DNA of 64,000 nucleotides, taken from contig NZ_ML136880.1 in NCBI RefSeq assembly GCF_004009905.1, positions 1 to 64,000 of the forward strand, written 5' to 3'. Source of the stretch: Lactobacillus xujianguonis (GTDB taxonomy: Bacteria > Bacillota > Bacilli > Lactobacillales > Lactobacillaceae). The first letter of the stretch is position 1; every line of letters starts with the position of its first letter. A program made the position numbers and the translations under genes. Shown in pieces: positions 44,103-52,607 of this stretch. The notes beneath the pieces were generated by a model. It saw only the letters and a list, made by a program, of their open reading frames with translations, made no database searches and was not told the DNA's origin.

Positions 44103-45038
44103 TTACCAAATATGAAGTAAGCGGGTTGGATCTAACTTACTTAAATTAAATTGGTGTACATGTTGTTGTTTATTTTCAAGGAATTCCTTCAAATAGTCAG
44201 CAACATTAAACAATCCTGTATAATATGACCAAACTCCATGCACCTTTTTAATTGGATCAAGCATCTCATTGCGCACTGGATATGCGGAAATCAAAAAATG
44301 CTTGTGATGAAACTTAAAAACGAAGTATGGCAATTTAAAGCCTTCAACTGCTTCTTCCTTAGTCTTAGCAATGGTTACCACATTGCGGTAAGTACCATAC
44401 TTCTCCGTAAACTTATCGTTAAAGGAAAAATAGAAATTAGAAATATGCACATGTGGAAAATCTGCTTCTGCTACTTTGTCAGGAACCGCAACGACATGTG
44501 AATAATGATCTAAATTACTTTCTCGTTGTGATAAAGCCCGTTCCATTTGATTAGGACTAATTGCATGAGCCCAATCTGGTACTTCAGGATGAGCCTCATA
44601 AGAACGATACATTTGCTTAACAACTTCAGGCTTCACCCAATCGTAATGCATTCGAATCTGATTACGTTTAAGCAGACTCTCTAGGGTATTGTGCTGCATT
44701 AAATCAACGACAAATAATTCATAGTGGTATTTATCCACCCATGGTTTAAAGTGCTCAATCGCACTTGGTACGATGTGCGTCCCATCGACAATGACCGTTT
44801 CTCCATTTGACATTTTATGTTCGACTAGTTTGTCGACCAATTTTTGAGTCTGGACGGTTACATGTCGAGGAATTACCTGGTGTAAATAATCGGCATCCTC
44901 TTGATAATAGACTGTTAAATCCGCCAATAATAACCGAATCTGATCGCGACTAATCGCATACGGTTGTAAGTGATGGCGAGCAATAAAAGAAGATTTACCG
45001 GAGCCAGGTGCGCCTCGTAATAAAAATATTTTACGCAT
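44103..45038 (-). CDS. P-loop kinase, polynucleotide-kinase/zeta-like
   Basis: 311 residues from the ATG at 45038 (GGAG nine bases upstream); a five-codon longer start is less likely. Walker A FLLRGAPGSGKSSFI (residues 4-18) and YAISRDQIRLLLAD, then VIVDGTHIVPSAIEHF, place the first 170 residues with AAA_33-type polynucleotide or zeta-toxin-like kinases (T4 Pnk fold). The C-terminal 140 residues (SNFYFSFNDKFTEKYGTYRN ... LDPTRLLHIW) are unknown. Bacterial relatives can repair RNA ends or phosphorylate small substrates. No ligase or antitoxin gene is adjacent. Confidence 0.75.
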   Translation of the reverse strand: MRKIFLLRGAPGSGKSSFIARHHLQPYAISRDQIRLLLADLTVYYQEDADYLHQVIPRHVTVQTQKLVDKLVEHKMSNGETVIVDGTHIVPSAIEHFKPWVDKYHYELFVVDLMQHNTLESLLKRNQIRMHYDWVKPEVVKQMYRSYEAHPEVPDWAHAISPNQMERALSQRESNLDHYSHVVAVPDKVAEADFPHVHISNFYFSFNDKFTEKYGTYRNVVTIAKTKEEAVEGFKLPYFVFKFHHKHFLISAYPVRNEMLDPIKKVHGVWSYYTGLFNVADYLKEFLENKQQHVHQFNLSKLDPTRLLHIW

Positions 45039-45142
45039 ACTGTATAACTCCAAACTAGAAATTCAATATTATCGTAATAAATTTTACCATAATTGTTGCC
45101 AATTCCTTATTCTGAGCTTAAAAAAGTATGCAAATCCATTTT

Positions 45143-45820
45143 TTAATGCAATATTTTTTTATCAATAATGTTCAATTGCTCATCCATTGTATAAATAATT
45201 GGTTCCGCATTTGGTACTTCTAATTTCACAATATCATGATCATTAATTTCTTCTAGTTTCTTAATTAATGCTCTCAAACTTGAGCCATGTGCTACTACTA
45301 ATTGATCTTCCTGCATCATCAAGCGGGAAGCAATTTCATCATGATAATATGGCAATAAACGTAATTGGGTCTGATGTAAACTCTCTGCTCGCGGCATTAA
45401 ATGCTGATCACATAACTGATAGCGACGATCAACAATCGGCGACCCCTGCTTAGGCGGGACCGAGTCAAAGCCGCGTCGCCACTCAAGCACTTGCTCTGCG
45501 CCAAAGACTTTACGTGAAATATCCTTATTAAGTCCGCGTAGAGCGCCATAGTGCCGTTCATTAAGCCGCCAAGTCTTAGTCATTGGTAGATACAAAAAAT
45601 GACAGACATCCGCCACAATGTTGGCTGTCACAATGGCCCGTGATAAGACTGAGGTATGAATATGCGTAGGATAAAAATCAGGAATCTGCTTAATTAATTC
45701 ACCTGCTTTTTGCGCTTGTGCTTTTCCTTTTTCGGTTAAAGGTACATCATTCCATCCAGTATAGACATTAGCTGCATTGGCAATACTTTCACCATGTCTC
45801 ACTAAAACTAACTTAACCAT
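45143..45820 (-). CDS. gpmA: 2,3-bisphosphoglycerate-dependent phosphoglycerate mutase
   Basis: 225 residues, nearly the full GpmA length. RHGESIANAANVYTGWNDVPLTEKG holds the phosphorylated His and the family-specific G-W-N-D-V/S-P; SVLSRAIVTANIV, W-R-L-N-E-R-H-Y-G-A-L-x-G-L-N-K and VAHGSSLRALIKKLE follow, with the second His. The W-R-R-G-F-D-x-x-P-P block is typical of glycolytic mutases. It may be the main or a paralogous enzyme interconverting 3- and 2-phosphoglycerate. One base separates it from the upstream small membrane-protein gene. Confidence 0.88.
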   Translation of the reverse strand: MVKLVLVRHGESIANAANVYTGWNDVPLTEKGKAQAQKAGELIKQIPDFYPTHIHTSVLSRAIVTANIVADVCHFLYLPMTKTWRLNERHYGALRGLNKDISRKVFGAEQVLEWRRGFDSVPPKQGSPIVDRRYQLCDQHLMPRAESLHQTQLRLLPYYHDEIASRLMMQEDQLVVAHGSSLRALIKKLEEINDHDIVKLEVPNAEPIIYTMDEQLNIIDKKILH

Positions 45821-45821
45821 G

Positions 45822-46010
45822 CTAGCCTCTCTTCAGTAACCAATTAATAATTAGAAAAATACCTAAAATAGTAAAAATTACTCCCAAAATGGCATAGGCA
45901 TAGACTGCTGTTTTTTGTGGTTGGTGCCGACGATTTATTGCGACCGAAATATCATATAACCCCACGATTAAAACAATAACTGCTGTAAATAAACTAACCT
46001 GTAAACTCAT
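45822..46010 (-). CDS. small two-helix membrane protein
   Basis: 62 residues. Two hydrophobic segments, LFTAVIVLIVGLYDISVAI (residues 7-25) and AYAILGVIFTILGIFLIINWL (38-58), are joined by a basic cytoplasmic loop RRHQPQKT. I do not recognise a named family. It is packed between the CDF transporter gene (eight bases) and gpmA (one base), so all three are probably one operon. Confidence 0.7.
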   Translation of the reverse strand: MSLQVSLFTAVIVLIVGLYDISVAINRRHQPQKTAVYAYAILGVIFTILGIFLIINWLLKRG

Positions 46011-46018
46011 TTTTTCTC

Positions 46019-46918
46019 CTATTGTTCGCGCCCGCGGCTAACAATCATGTCATCATTACGACCACGTTCACATTCTGCTTGTAAATTAATGTGGTTAATG
46101 CCCAACTGCTGTTTTAATTCTTGACCAATTTTTTGACAAACGACTTCAAATTCACCAGCCGTTAAATTTTTATCCACATTCAAATGAGCATCTAGCATAA
46201 TGTAATCATCACTATACCGCCAAACATGTACATGGTGAATATTTTTTACTTTCGGAAAGCTTAACACGATTTGGTTAACCTTTTCAAGATCAATATCCGG
46301 ATTAGATTCCATTAGCACATTAGCAGCTTTCATCGTGATTTCATAAGCTTCATGTAAGACAAAAGTCGAAACCAAAATAGTTAAGACCGGATCAAGCCAG
46401 GTAACATTCCAAAAGTAAATAAAAATCGCGCCAATGACAACTGCCACACTGGATAGTGCATCACTCATCATATGTACAAAAGTTGAACGAACATTTAAGT
46501 TCTTCTTAGCATCATGATGCATTGCAAACATTGAAATGAAGTTAGCAACCAAGCCAATAATCGCAACAATCAACATAATACCGCCCTTAATATGTGACGG
46601 CTGCCAAAAGCGTTCAACAGCTTCAACAAACAAGACTAGACTAATCACGATTAAAACCACGCCATTAGTAAAAGCTGCTAAAGTTTCAGCTCGCTGATAG
46701 CCAAAAGTTTTGCGTTTATTCCGATTACGCTGGCCAATTAAATGGGCGACAAATGATAAGACAATTGCCCCAACATCACTTAAGTTATGGACTGCATCTG
46801 ATAAAAGCGCCAGTGAGCCAGAAAAAATGCCACCCAAAAATTCAGCAATCGTAACGATGACATTCAACAGCGTGACAAACACATAACGCTTAGTGGTATG
46901 ATCTTTGTTCATTATCAT
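46019..46918 (-). CDS. cation diffusion facilitator (zinc/divalent-metal exporter)
   Basis: 299 residues; the ATG six bases inside (46912) has better ribosome-binding spacing. Six membrane helices with the CDF metal site: H and D in LLSDAVHNLSDVGAIVLSF (helix 2) and HMMSDALSSVAVVIGAIFI (helix 5). A cytoplasmic His-containing dimer domain covers about 205-285 (VKNIHHVHVWRYSDDYIMLDAHL). H-D/H-D sites usually select Zn2+ or Cd2+ in exchange for protons. CzcD-type. First gene of a probable operon with the small membrane protein and gpmA. Confidence 0.9.
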   Translation of the reverse strand: MIMNKDHTTKRYVFVTLLNVIVTIAEFLGGIFSGSLALLSDAVHNLSDVGAIVLSFVAHLIGQRNRNKRKTFGYQRAETLAAFTNGVVLIVISLVLFVEAVERFWQPSHIKGGIMLIVAIIGLVANFISMFAMHHDAKKNLNVRSTFVHMMSDALSSVAVVIGAIFIYFWNVTWLDPVLTILVSTFVLHEAYEITMKAANVLMESNPDIDLEKVNQIVLSFPKVKNIHHVHVWRYSDDYIMLDAHLNVDKNLTAGEFEVVCQKIGQELKQQLGINHINLQAECERGRNDDMIVSRGREQ

Positions 46919-46939
46919 TTTCCTTTCGCTTATCAGTGT

Positions 46940-46976
46940 ACCAAAAAAAGCCCCACCTAGGCAGTGAGACTTAATT
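46940..46976 (-). terminator. terminator of the histidine phosphatase gene
   Basis: Minus strand AAGTCTCAC-tgcctag-GTGGGGCTT (with G-T pairs) followed by T6. Confidence 0.6.
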
Positions 46977-46978
46977 TT

Positions 46979-47659
46979 TTACAGATCTTCCGCATCTTTG
47001 TTATAGTCGACAATTTCAAAAGTACCATCATCGTGAATAATTCCCCTGGTTACACTACCGTTATTAGGAAATTGGATGTCATGAATCCCATCATTTTGAT
47101 CCCAATATTTAATGGCTAAAGTCTTAATAAAGTCGCCATGAGAAACCACTAATACTCTTTTTTCATTTTTGGTCAGTTGATGCAAATTACTAATTGCCCG
47201 CACCATTCGCTCATTTAATTCAGCACTATTTTCAGCTAAGTGCCGTGGATCTGCCTTTTTGGTAGCTTCTCGAAAGTTTCCAATCCCTACTTGGTTAATG
47301 ATCTTCTGGACATTAGTTTCATGGCCTACACCAGCTGTTTGACCGATTTGAGCCCAAGTTTGATCGATATCATCACCTTCGAAACTGCCAAAAAAGACTT
47401 CGCGAAATTCAGGTAATTTCTTGATTTTTCCAATTTCAGACACAGTATTAGCGTTTTTCATTAAATGAACTGTGTCAATAGCCCGCTTAAGGTCTGAAGA
47501 ATACATATTATCAAAATGGACTTGTGATAAAGCTCTCGCGGTTCGCTTTAAATCATCAATTCCTTTAACTGTCAGTGGAGAATCACACCAACCTTGAACC
47601 TTATTCAGTTGATTAAACATTGTTTCCCCATGTCGTACTAAATAAACTTCTGTTGCCAA
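46979..47659 (-). CDS. histidine phosphatase family protein
   Basis: 226 residues: VYLVRHGETMFNQLNKVQGWCDSPLTVKG with the nucleophilic His 10, SDLKRAIDTVHLM, FGSFEGDDIDQTW and VVSHGDFIKTLAIKYW. The Q-G-W-C-D-S-P pattern is the phosphatase rather than the glycolytic-mutase version and resembles the protein of 12538-13113. The substrate is open. It stands alone between the CDF and TauE genes. Confidence 0.88.
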   Translation of the reverse strand: MATEVYLVRHGETMFNQLNKVQGWCDSPLTVKGIDDLKRTARALSQVHFDNMYSSDLKRAIDTVHLMKNANTVSEIGKIKKLPEFREVFFGSFEGDDIDQTWAQIGQTAGVGHETNVQKIINQVGIGNFREATKKADPRHLAENSAELNERMVRAISNLHQLTKNEKRVLVVSHGDFIKTLAIKYWDQNDGIHDIQFPNNGSVTRGIIHDDGTFEIVDYNKDAEDL

Positions 47660-47707
47660 GTAAATCTCCCCTTTTCTGTTCTCACTATCCTTTCTATTTT
47701 AACAAAC

Positions 47708-48472
47708 TTACGCTAAATAAGCTGTATAGAACAAATAACTTGCCAAAATAAGTGAAAAACCAGCCGTAATCCAACGTACCGCACTTGGTGATAAATATTT
47801 AATGCTCTTCTGTCCTAAATAACCACCAATAAATAAACCAATTGCTAAAGGAATAGCTTTTCCCCTGTCAACTTTTGAACCGATAATAAAAACAATGAGG
47901 GCTACAAGATTACCAAGTGAGCCTAGAATATTTTTCATAGCGTTAACAGCAACAAAGCTTGCTTCACTAACATAAGTTAAGAAGATTAAATTTAACACTC
48001 CAGCAGCGGCGCCAAAATATCCTGTATAAATACCGGCAAAGAACATCCCAAAGTAGGCCAAAATAACTTTTTGACGTGAGTGTTCACCATTTAAGTTGAA
48101 AAACTTCTTAGAACCACTTAGAAGTAACATCCCCGCTGAGAAAATAACTAAAAATGGTACCAGTTTTTCAAAAACGGTTCCTGGAAATTTCAACAGCAAG
48201 ATACTTCCGACACAGGCGCCACTTAAAATGAATAGAGCATATTTAGCAGCCTCTAACCAGTGTCCCTTCATTTCTTCAAGAGAGGACAAAGCTGAACCTG
48301 CTCCAGTAAAAATCAAAGCTGCTGTATTAGTAATATTAGCCATGACAGGAGGGGCTCCTGCAATTAACAAAGCTGGATACGACACTAGTGACGCCATGCT
48401 AGCTACTGCAGAAACTACGCCAGCTAAAATACCTGCTACAATTAAAAAGATAAAAGTTCCAATTACGCCCAT
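47708..48472 (-). CDS. TauE/SafE family transporter
   Basis: 254 residues, seven to eight membrane helices. The paired family motifs are seen as VVSAVASMASLVSYPALLIAG (residues about 19-39) and AGIYTGYFGAAAGVLNLIF (about 145-163), with KNILGSLGNLVALIVFI afterwards. TauE/SafE proteins export sulfite or organosulfonates, or carry other small anions; the substrate cannot be read. It diverges from the HAD-like gene, 49 bases apart. Confidence 0.87.
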   Translation of the reverse strand: MGVIGTFIFLIVAGILAGVVSAVASMASLVSYPALLIAGAPPVMANITNTAALIFTGAGSALSSLEEMKGHWLEAAKYALFILSGACVGSILLLKFPGTVFEKLVPFLVIFSAGMLLLSGSKKFFNLNGEHSRQKVILAYFGMFFAGIYTGYFGAAAGVLNLIFLTYVSEASFVAVNAMKNILGSLGNLVALIVFIIGSKVDRGKAIPLAIGLFIGGYLGQKSIKYLSPSAVRWITAGFSLILASYLFYTAYLA

Positions 48473-48521
48473 TTTTTACTCCTCATCCTTTTCATGGTTA
48501 AATAGTTTTAAGGTGAAAATC

Positions 48522-49178
48522 ATGAATACTTTTGAAAGTTTAATCTTTGTGCCGGAAGGTACTTTATTAAACCAAAAACTAGCTGAACGGACCGCCTTGA
48601 GACAAACCCTCAAAGCCTTTAACCATGAATTCGGACCTGCTCAGCGTTTAAAATATAGCGAGCTAACGCAACAAAATAAACTATTGAGCCAAACTGATTG
48701 GCATAATTTATTATTGCAAACCTTTTTTCCTGAGAATTTTACTCAAGCCCAACAGCTTTTTGAGCAAAAAATAGCAGCACAAGCTTGCCTGAATAAGGAA
48801 AGCCTTGAATTTTTAGAAAAAATTCACGACCAAGCTAAACTAATCCTAGTTGGCAAAGAACCACAAAAATTATTGCAGCCTCGGCTTCAAGATTCACAAT
48901 TAACTGCTTACTTCCAAACTATTTACTACAGCGATAATTTTACAACAACTTTACCTAATAAAAACATCTTTCAATCAATAATTAGTCAGCAGCAACTTGA
49001 TCCCGATACTAGTTTGATTATTGGCGCTAATTTAGCAGATGAGATTCAGGGAGCTGAAAATACTGGTTTAAAGTCACTTTGGCTTGCTCCTAAAAAAGAG
49101 AAAATTCCGATTACTCCTCATCCAACTTTACATTTAAGCAAACTATCTGATTTACTATTTTATTTAAATGTTGAATAA
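48522..49178 (+). CDS. HAD-like protein with degenerate catalytic motifs
   Basis: 218 residues from ATG 48522, behind AAGGTGAAAATC; the open frame continues upstream through the antisense of TauE but is not coding there. The overall layout is a YjjG-type haloacid-dehalogenase hydrolase, but motif I, normally D-x-D-G-T, reads LIFVPEGTLLN, and motif IV, normally G-D-x-x-x-D, reads IIGANLADEIQGAENTGLKSLWL. The nucleophile and general-acid Asp are both missing (V and E); the motif III Lys region NKNIFQSII remains. Probably a pseudoenzyme with a binding or regulatory role. Followed by the DJ-1 gene after 39 bases. Confidence 0.75.
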   Translation: MNTFESLIFVPEGTLLNQKLAERTALRQTLKAFNHEFGPAQRLKYSELTQQNKLLSQTDWHNLLLQTFFPENFTQAQQLFEQKIAAQACLNKESLEFLEKIHDQAKLILVGKEPQKLLQPRLQDSQLTAYFQTIYYSDNFTTTLPNKNIFQSIISQQQLDPDTSLIIGANLADEIQGAENTGLKSLWLAPKKEKIPITPHPTLHLSKLSDLLFYLNVE

Positions 49179-49217
49179 TAAAGTTATGTAATCGTTTAAA
49201 GATGAAAGGAAAATTTC

Positions 49218-49802
49218 ATGCCAAAAGTTGCTGTTGTCTTTGCAGATGGCTGTGAAGAAGTTGAAGGTCTCAGTGTTGTTGACGTTTTACGCCGGTTAAA
49301 TTTTGAATGTGATATGGTCGGCTTAGATAAAAAAGAAATTGACGGTGATCACCACATTAAGTTGACTTGCGATAAAGTAGTTGATGACAGTTTGCTAGAT
49401 TATGATTTAGTTGCTTTTCCAGGTGGAATGACTGGCTCTGCTAACTTACGTGATAATGACAAGTTACGTGACTTAATGGTTAAGCGTCATGAACAAGGTA
49501 AGTGGGATGCTGCAATGTGTGCTGCTCCTCGTGCTTTAGCCAAGTATGGCGTCTTAAAAGATGCTGAATTTACTTGTTATCCTGGCATTGAAGAAGAGGC
49601 ACTCAAGTATGATCCAAGTGCTCACTTTAGTGAAAAGATCACTGTGACTGATAAGGAACACAAGATTTTGACTAGTCGTGGTCCAGCTACTGCTTGGGCA
49701 TACTCCTATGCCATCGCTGATATCTTAGGAATTGATACTAAGCAAATTAAGCATGCAATGCTTTACGACTACTTAGCTGACAATATTCAAGATAGTTTAT
49801 AA
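49218..49802 (+). CDS. DJ-1/PfpI family protein
   Basis: 194 residues, one ThiJ/PfpI domain. VVFADGCEEVEGLSVVDVLRR carries the conserved Glu of the DJ-1 family, VAFPGGMTGSANLRD the G-G-M segment, and AAMCAAPRALAKYGVL the nucleophile-elbow Cys near residue 105. HSP31/YajL-type members act as chaperones or deglycases or in oxidative stress; the exact activity is debated. ATG follows AAAGGAAAATTTC. It probably shares transcription with the HAD-like gene. Confidence 0.9.
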   Translation: MPKVAVVFADGCEEVEGLSVVDVLRRLNFECDMVGLDKKEIDGDHHIKLTCDKVVDDSLLDYDLVAFPGGMTGSANLRDNDKLRDLMVKRHEQGKWDAAMCAAPRALAKYGVLKDAEFTCYPGIEEEALKYDPSAHFSEKITVTDKEHKILTSRGPATAWAYSYAIADILGIDTKQIKHAMLYDYLADNIQDSL

Positions 49803-49819
49803 AATTTTAATTACCAAAT

Positions 49820-49871
49820 AAAAAGATGTGTCTGGAGACTCATACTGAAAACCTCCAGGCACATCTTTTTA
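49820..49871. terminator. bidirectional terminator
   Basis: AAAAAGATGTG-t-CTGGAG pairs with CTCCAG-g-CACATCTTTTT. Between the DJ-1 gene and the convergent dehydrogenase pseudogene. Confidence 0.8.
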
Positions 49872-49882
49872 ATTTTTCTAAC

Positions 49883-50670
49883 TTATTTCCACCACAATTT
49901 AATCAAAGCTTGCGTACCGTCATCTCCCAGCTTCTTTTCATCAACTAGGATTTCATAAAGATGTTTAGCTTCTTTAGTATCTGGTAAATCTAACTTCATT
50001 CTCTCAGCTTCTTCAAGCGCAATTCTCAAGTCCTTTAGGAAATGCTTAGCGAAAAATCCAGGGGTGTAGTCATTTTTCAATACCTGTGGACCATATGAAC
50101 CTAAACTAAAGTTTTCACCCGATCCTCCTTGCACAGTTTGCAAGATTCTCTCAAGATCAAGGCCGGCAGCTTTAGCATAAACAAACATTTCCGTCATCCC
50201 GGTCATTGTACCAGCAATCATAATTTGATTAGCCATTTTTGCATGTTGCCCACTAGCATACGAACCAAAATAATTAAAGTACCATTCTTAGCGCCAATAT
50301 CTCCACCTGTTACGGGTACGTCTAAAACGTGAATTTCTTTTTCTTTACCGACTTGGCCAATCTTCCGTGCCGGACTCGGCTTAGAAGTTGTCATATCTAT
50401 TAAATATTGTCCTGCTTTAGCAGTTTTAAACAAGCCTTCCTCACCAAAATAGACATTCTCAACATCTTGTGGAAAGCCAACCATTGTAAATACAATATCA
50501 GTTTCTTCTGCGAGCAAAGCTGGTGAATCTGCCCATTTTGCCCCAGCTTCTAAAACCTGTTGAGCATGCGCTTTGGTACGATTATAGACTGTTACATCAG
50601 TATTCTCTTCAAGTAAATTATTAATTACTCCTGTACCCATTACACCAGTACCAATAAAACCAATCTTCAT
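49883..50670 (-). pseudogene. 3-hydroxyisobutyrate dehydrogenase-like oxidoreductase with internal deletion
   Basis: N-terminal NAD-binding half MKIGFIGTGVMGTGVINNLL ... ITS region DMTTSKPSPA, VLDVPVTGGDIGAKNGTL is in one frame (50218-50670). The C-terminal half, NYFGSYASGQHAKMANQIMI ... LIKLWWK, is in another. They meet at about 50268-50280, where NGTL runs straight into NYFG. Intact relatives have roughly 25 residues between these points (I-L-V-G-G-D ... ), so about 75 bases are lost with a frame change. Both halves are otherwise full length, with the catalytic Lys in QHAKMANQ. Reductase of beta-hydroxyacids; likely inactive here. Confidence 0.85.
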
Positions 50671-50806
50671 GATAAATTCCTTTCTAGCTTGTTACATTTG
50701 TGCAAGCGCTTTATTCTTTCTAGAATGTATTTATCATATTTTGATATACTAAAATATTTTTTTGCTCATAGATTTTATTCCTATACTATATAAATAAAGT
50801 AAAATT

Positions 50807-50835
50807 AAAAAGCATCCCTGATTGGGATGCCTTTT
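50807..50835 (-). terminator. terminator of rplM-rpsI
   Basis: Minus strand GGCATCCC-aatc-AGGGATGC then TTTTTAATTTT. Confidence 0.8.
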
Positions 50836-50859
50836 GTAGATAAACGTAAAATCCAAAGA

Positions 50860-51255
50860 TTAACGCTTTGAGAATTGTGAAGCTTTACGGGCTTTCTTCA
50901 AACCTGGCTTCTTTCTTTCCTTCATTCTTGGATCACGAGTTAAGAATCCAGCCTTCTTTAATGGGCTACGGAAATCTGGGTCAACATCAAGAAGAGCACG
51001 TGCAACGCCAAGACGAATAGCTCCAGCTTGACCTGAGAAACCACCGCCGTTTACGTTAACGTGGATGTCATATTGACCATCAGTTTCAGTTAATGTTAAT
51101 GGTTGCTTCAAGTCCTTAACTAAGTTAGGGAATGGAATGTATTCATCAACATCTTTACCGTTAACAGTGATCTTACCGTTACCAGGTACTAAACGAACAC
51201 GCGCAACTGAATCTTTGCGGCGACCAGTACCGATGTATGCAGCTTGTTGTGCCAT
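50860..51255 (-). CDS. rpsI: 30S ribosomal protein S9
   Basis: 131 residues. [18 protein letters not shown] start, [20 protein letters not shown] core and the basic C-terminus ending FSKR, which reaches the P-site tRNA. Follows rplM by 15 bases, as in most bacteria. Strong GGAGG ribosome binding site. Confidence 0.97.
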   Translation of the reverse strand: MAQQAAYIGTGRRKDSVARVRLVPGNGKITVNGKDVDEYIPFPNLVKDLKQPLTLTETDGQYDIHVNVNGGGFSGQAGAIRLGVARALLDVDPDFRSPLKKAGFLTRDPRMKERKKPGLKKARKASQFSKR

Positions 51256-51270
51256 TATTTAACCTCCTAA

Positions 51271-51714
51271 TTAAATTAACTTGTTGATATCTAACTTTTC
51301 GGGCTTTTGTGCTTCATGCTTGTGATCTTCACCAGCATAAACGTGCATCTTCATGAATTCTTGGTGACCAAGAGTATTCTTTGGAAGCATGCCCTTAACT
51401 GAGATTTCAACCATCTTAACAGGGTTATTGGCAAGCAACTCACCATATGAAACAGCCTTTAAGCCGCCACGCCATTCTGAGTGATGGTAATAGATCTTAT
51501 CTGAAGCCTTTTTACCAGTCAACTTAATCTTTGAAGCATTGATAACAATAACATTGTCACCAGTGTCAACATTTGGTGTGTATTGAGGCTTGTTCTTACC
51601 TCTTAAAATAGTGGCTACGGCTGTAGAAAGACGACCTAAAGATACGTCTGTTGCATCGATAACATACCACTTACGTTCAATTTCACTAGGTTTTGCTAAT
51701 GGTGTAGTACGCAA
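51271..51714 (-). CDS. rplM: 50S ribosomal protein L13
   Basis: 147 residues from TTG 51714 after [33 protein letters not shown], then [31 protein letters not shown]. The ATG-free start is usual in lactobacilli. Heads the rplM-rpsI operon behind a structured leader and a promoter of its own. Confidence 0.97.
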   Translation of the reverse strand: MRTTPLAKPSEIERKWYVIDATDVSLGRLSTAVATILRGKNKPQYTPNVDTGDNVIVINASKIKLTGKKASDKIYYHHSEWRGGLKAVSYGELLANNPVKMVEISVKGMLPKNTLGHQEFMKMHVYAGEDHKHEAQKPEKLDINKLI

Positions 51715-51783
51715 TTTAAATTCCTCCGTTTATTTGCAGTTTGAAAACAATAAGTTTCCGGGGCCTATCGTGGACAAACATAC
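51715..51783 (-). promoter_or_regulatory. rplM leader, possible L13 autoregulatory element
   Basis: About 69 bases between the predicted start (near 51783) and rplM. The minus strand includes GTTTGTCCACGATAGGCCCCGG and AAACTTATTGTTTTC. Firmicutes have an L13 leader family; I recognise the GGCCCCGG core only loosely. Confidence 0.4.
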
Positions 51784-51789
51784 TATACT

Positions 51790-51818
51790 AGAGTACGTCC
51801 TTTTTAGAAAAAAGTCAA
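51790..51818 (-). promoter_or_regulatory. promoter of rplM-rpsI
   Basis: Minus strand TTGACT (51813-51818), 17 bases, TACTCT (51790-51795). It overlaps the end of truA. Confidence 0.55.
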
Positions 51819-52607
51819 TTATAAATCCTGATCTTGGCGGTATTTCTTAGGTAAATCTTCATAAAAGACATGATAAAGATACAAACCACTCGCTTGCGCC
51901 GTCTCAGTAACTTCTAAGCGGTTCTTCGCTTTAATAATTCTTGGAAAATCATCAACTGGACGTTTTCCATTTCCAATTTGCAATAAAGTCGCCACCAAAA
52001 TTCTAACCATATTATATAAAAAGCCAGAACAAATAAAATCAAAAACTATCTCGTTATTTTGCTCATCTTTTTGGACATTAACATAGTACATTGTCCTAAC
52101 TTTATTTTTGATTTGTCCACCACTAGCAGCAAAACTAGTGAAGTCTTGTGTTCCTAGTAAGTCTTTAGCAGCTTCCTGCATTTTCTTAACATCAACTGGA
52201 TAAGGATAATGCCCTGTATAAAATCGTTTAAAGGGATTAACAAAGTGATCCAAACTCATCCGATACCGATACCATTTTCCCTTAATACTGTAGCGGACGT
52301 GAAAGTCTTCATCAACAATCTCGCATTCTTTAAAAATTATATCCATCGGCATCATTGAATTTAAAGCTAAAATCATTTTATTTGGTGGTATTGGATTACC
52401 AGGATAATCAAAATGAATTACCTGTCCAACTGCATGGACTCCAGCATCAGTTCTTCCCGACCCTTCAACAATAATTCTTTTGCCTTTAGTCATTTTGCTA
52501 AGCGCATCTTCGATAGTACCTTGAACAGTCCGTTGATGTGGTTGCATTTGAAAGCCATGAAAAAGATGGCCATCATATGCCATCGTCATTTTATATCTTG
52601 TAATCAT
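51819..52607 (-). CDS. truA: tRNA pseudouridine(38-40) synthase
   Basis: 262 residues. [20 protein letters not shown] near residue 10, the catalytic Asp in [19 protein letters not shown] (about residue 53), [20 protein letters not shown]. Modifies U38-U40 in tRNA anticodon arms. Its ATG directly follows the ecfT stop, so it ends the ecfA1-ecfA2-ecfT-truA run. Confidence 0.95.
   Translation of the reverse strand: MITRYKMTMAYDGHLFHGFQMQPHQRTVQGTIEDALSKMTKGKRIIVEGSGRTDAGVHAVGQVIHFDYPGNPIPPNKMILALNSMMPMDIIFKECEIVDEDFHVRYSIKGKWYRYRMSLDHFVNPFKRFYTGHYPYPVDVKKMQEAAKDLLGTQDFTSFAASGGQIKNKVRTMYYVNVQKDEQNNEIVFDFICSGFLYNMVRILVATLLQIGNGKRPVDDFPRIIKAKNRLEVTETAQASGLYLYHVFYEDLPKKYRQDQDL

Noticed and set aside
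48096-48521. Plus-strand open frame extending the HAD-like gene upstream across the TauE gene
   Set aside because: It is the antisense of a well-supported TauE/SafE protein, and the ribosome binding site and start lie at 48522.
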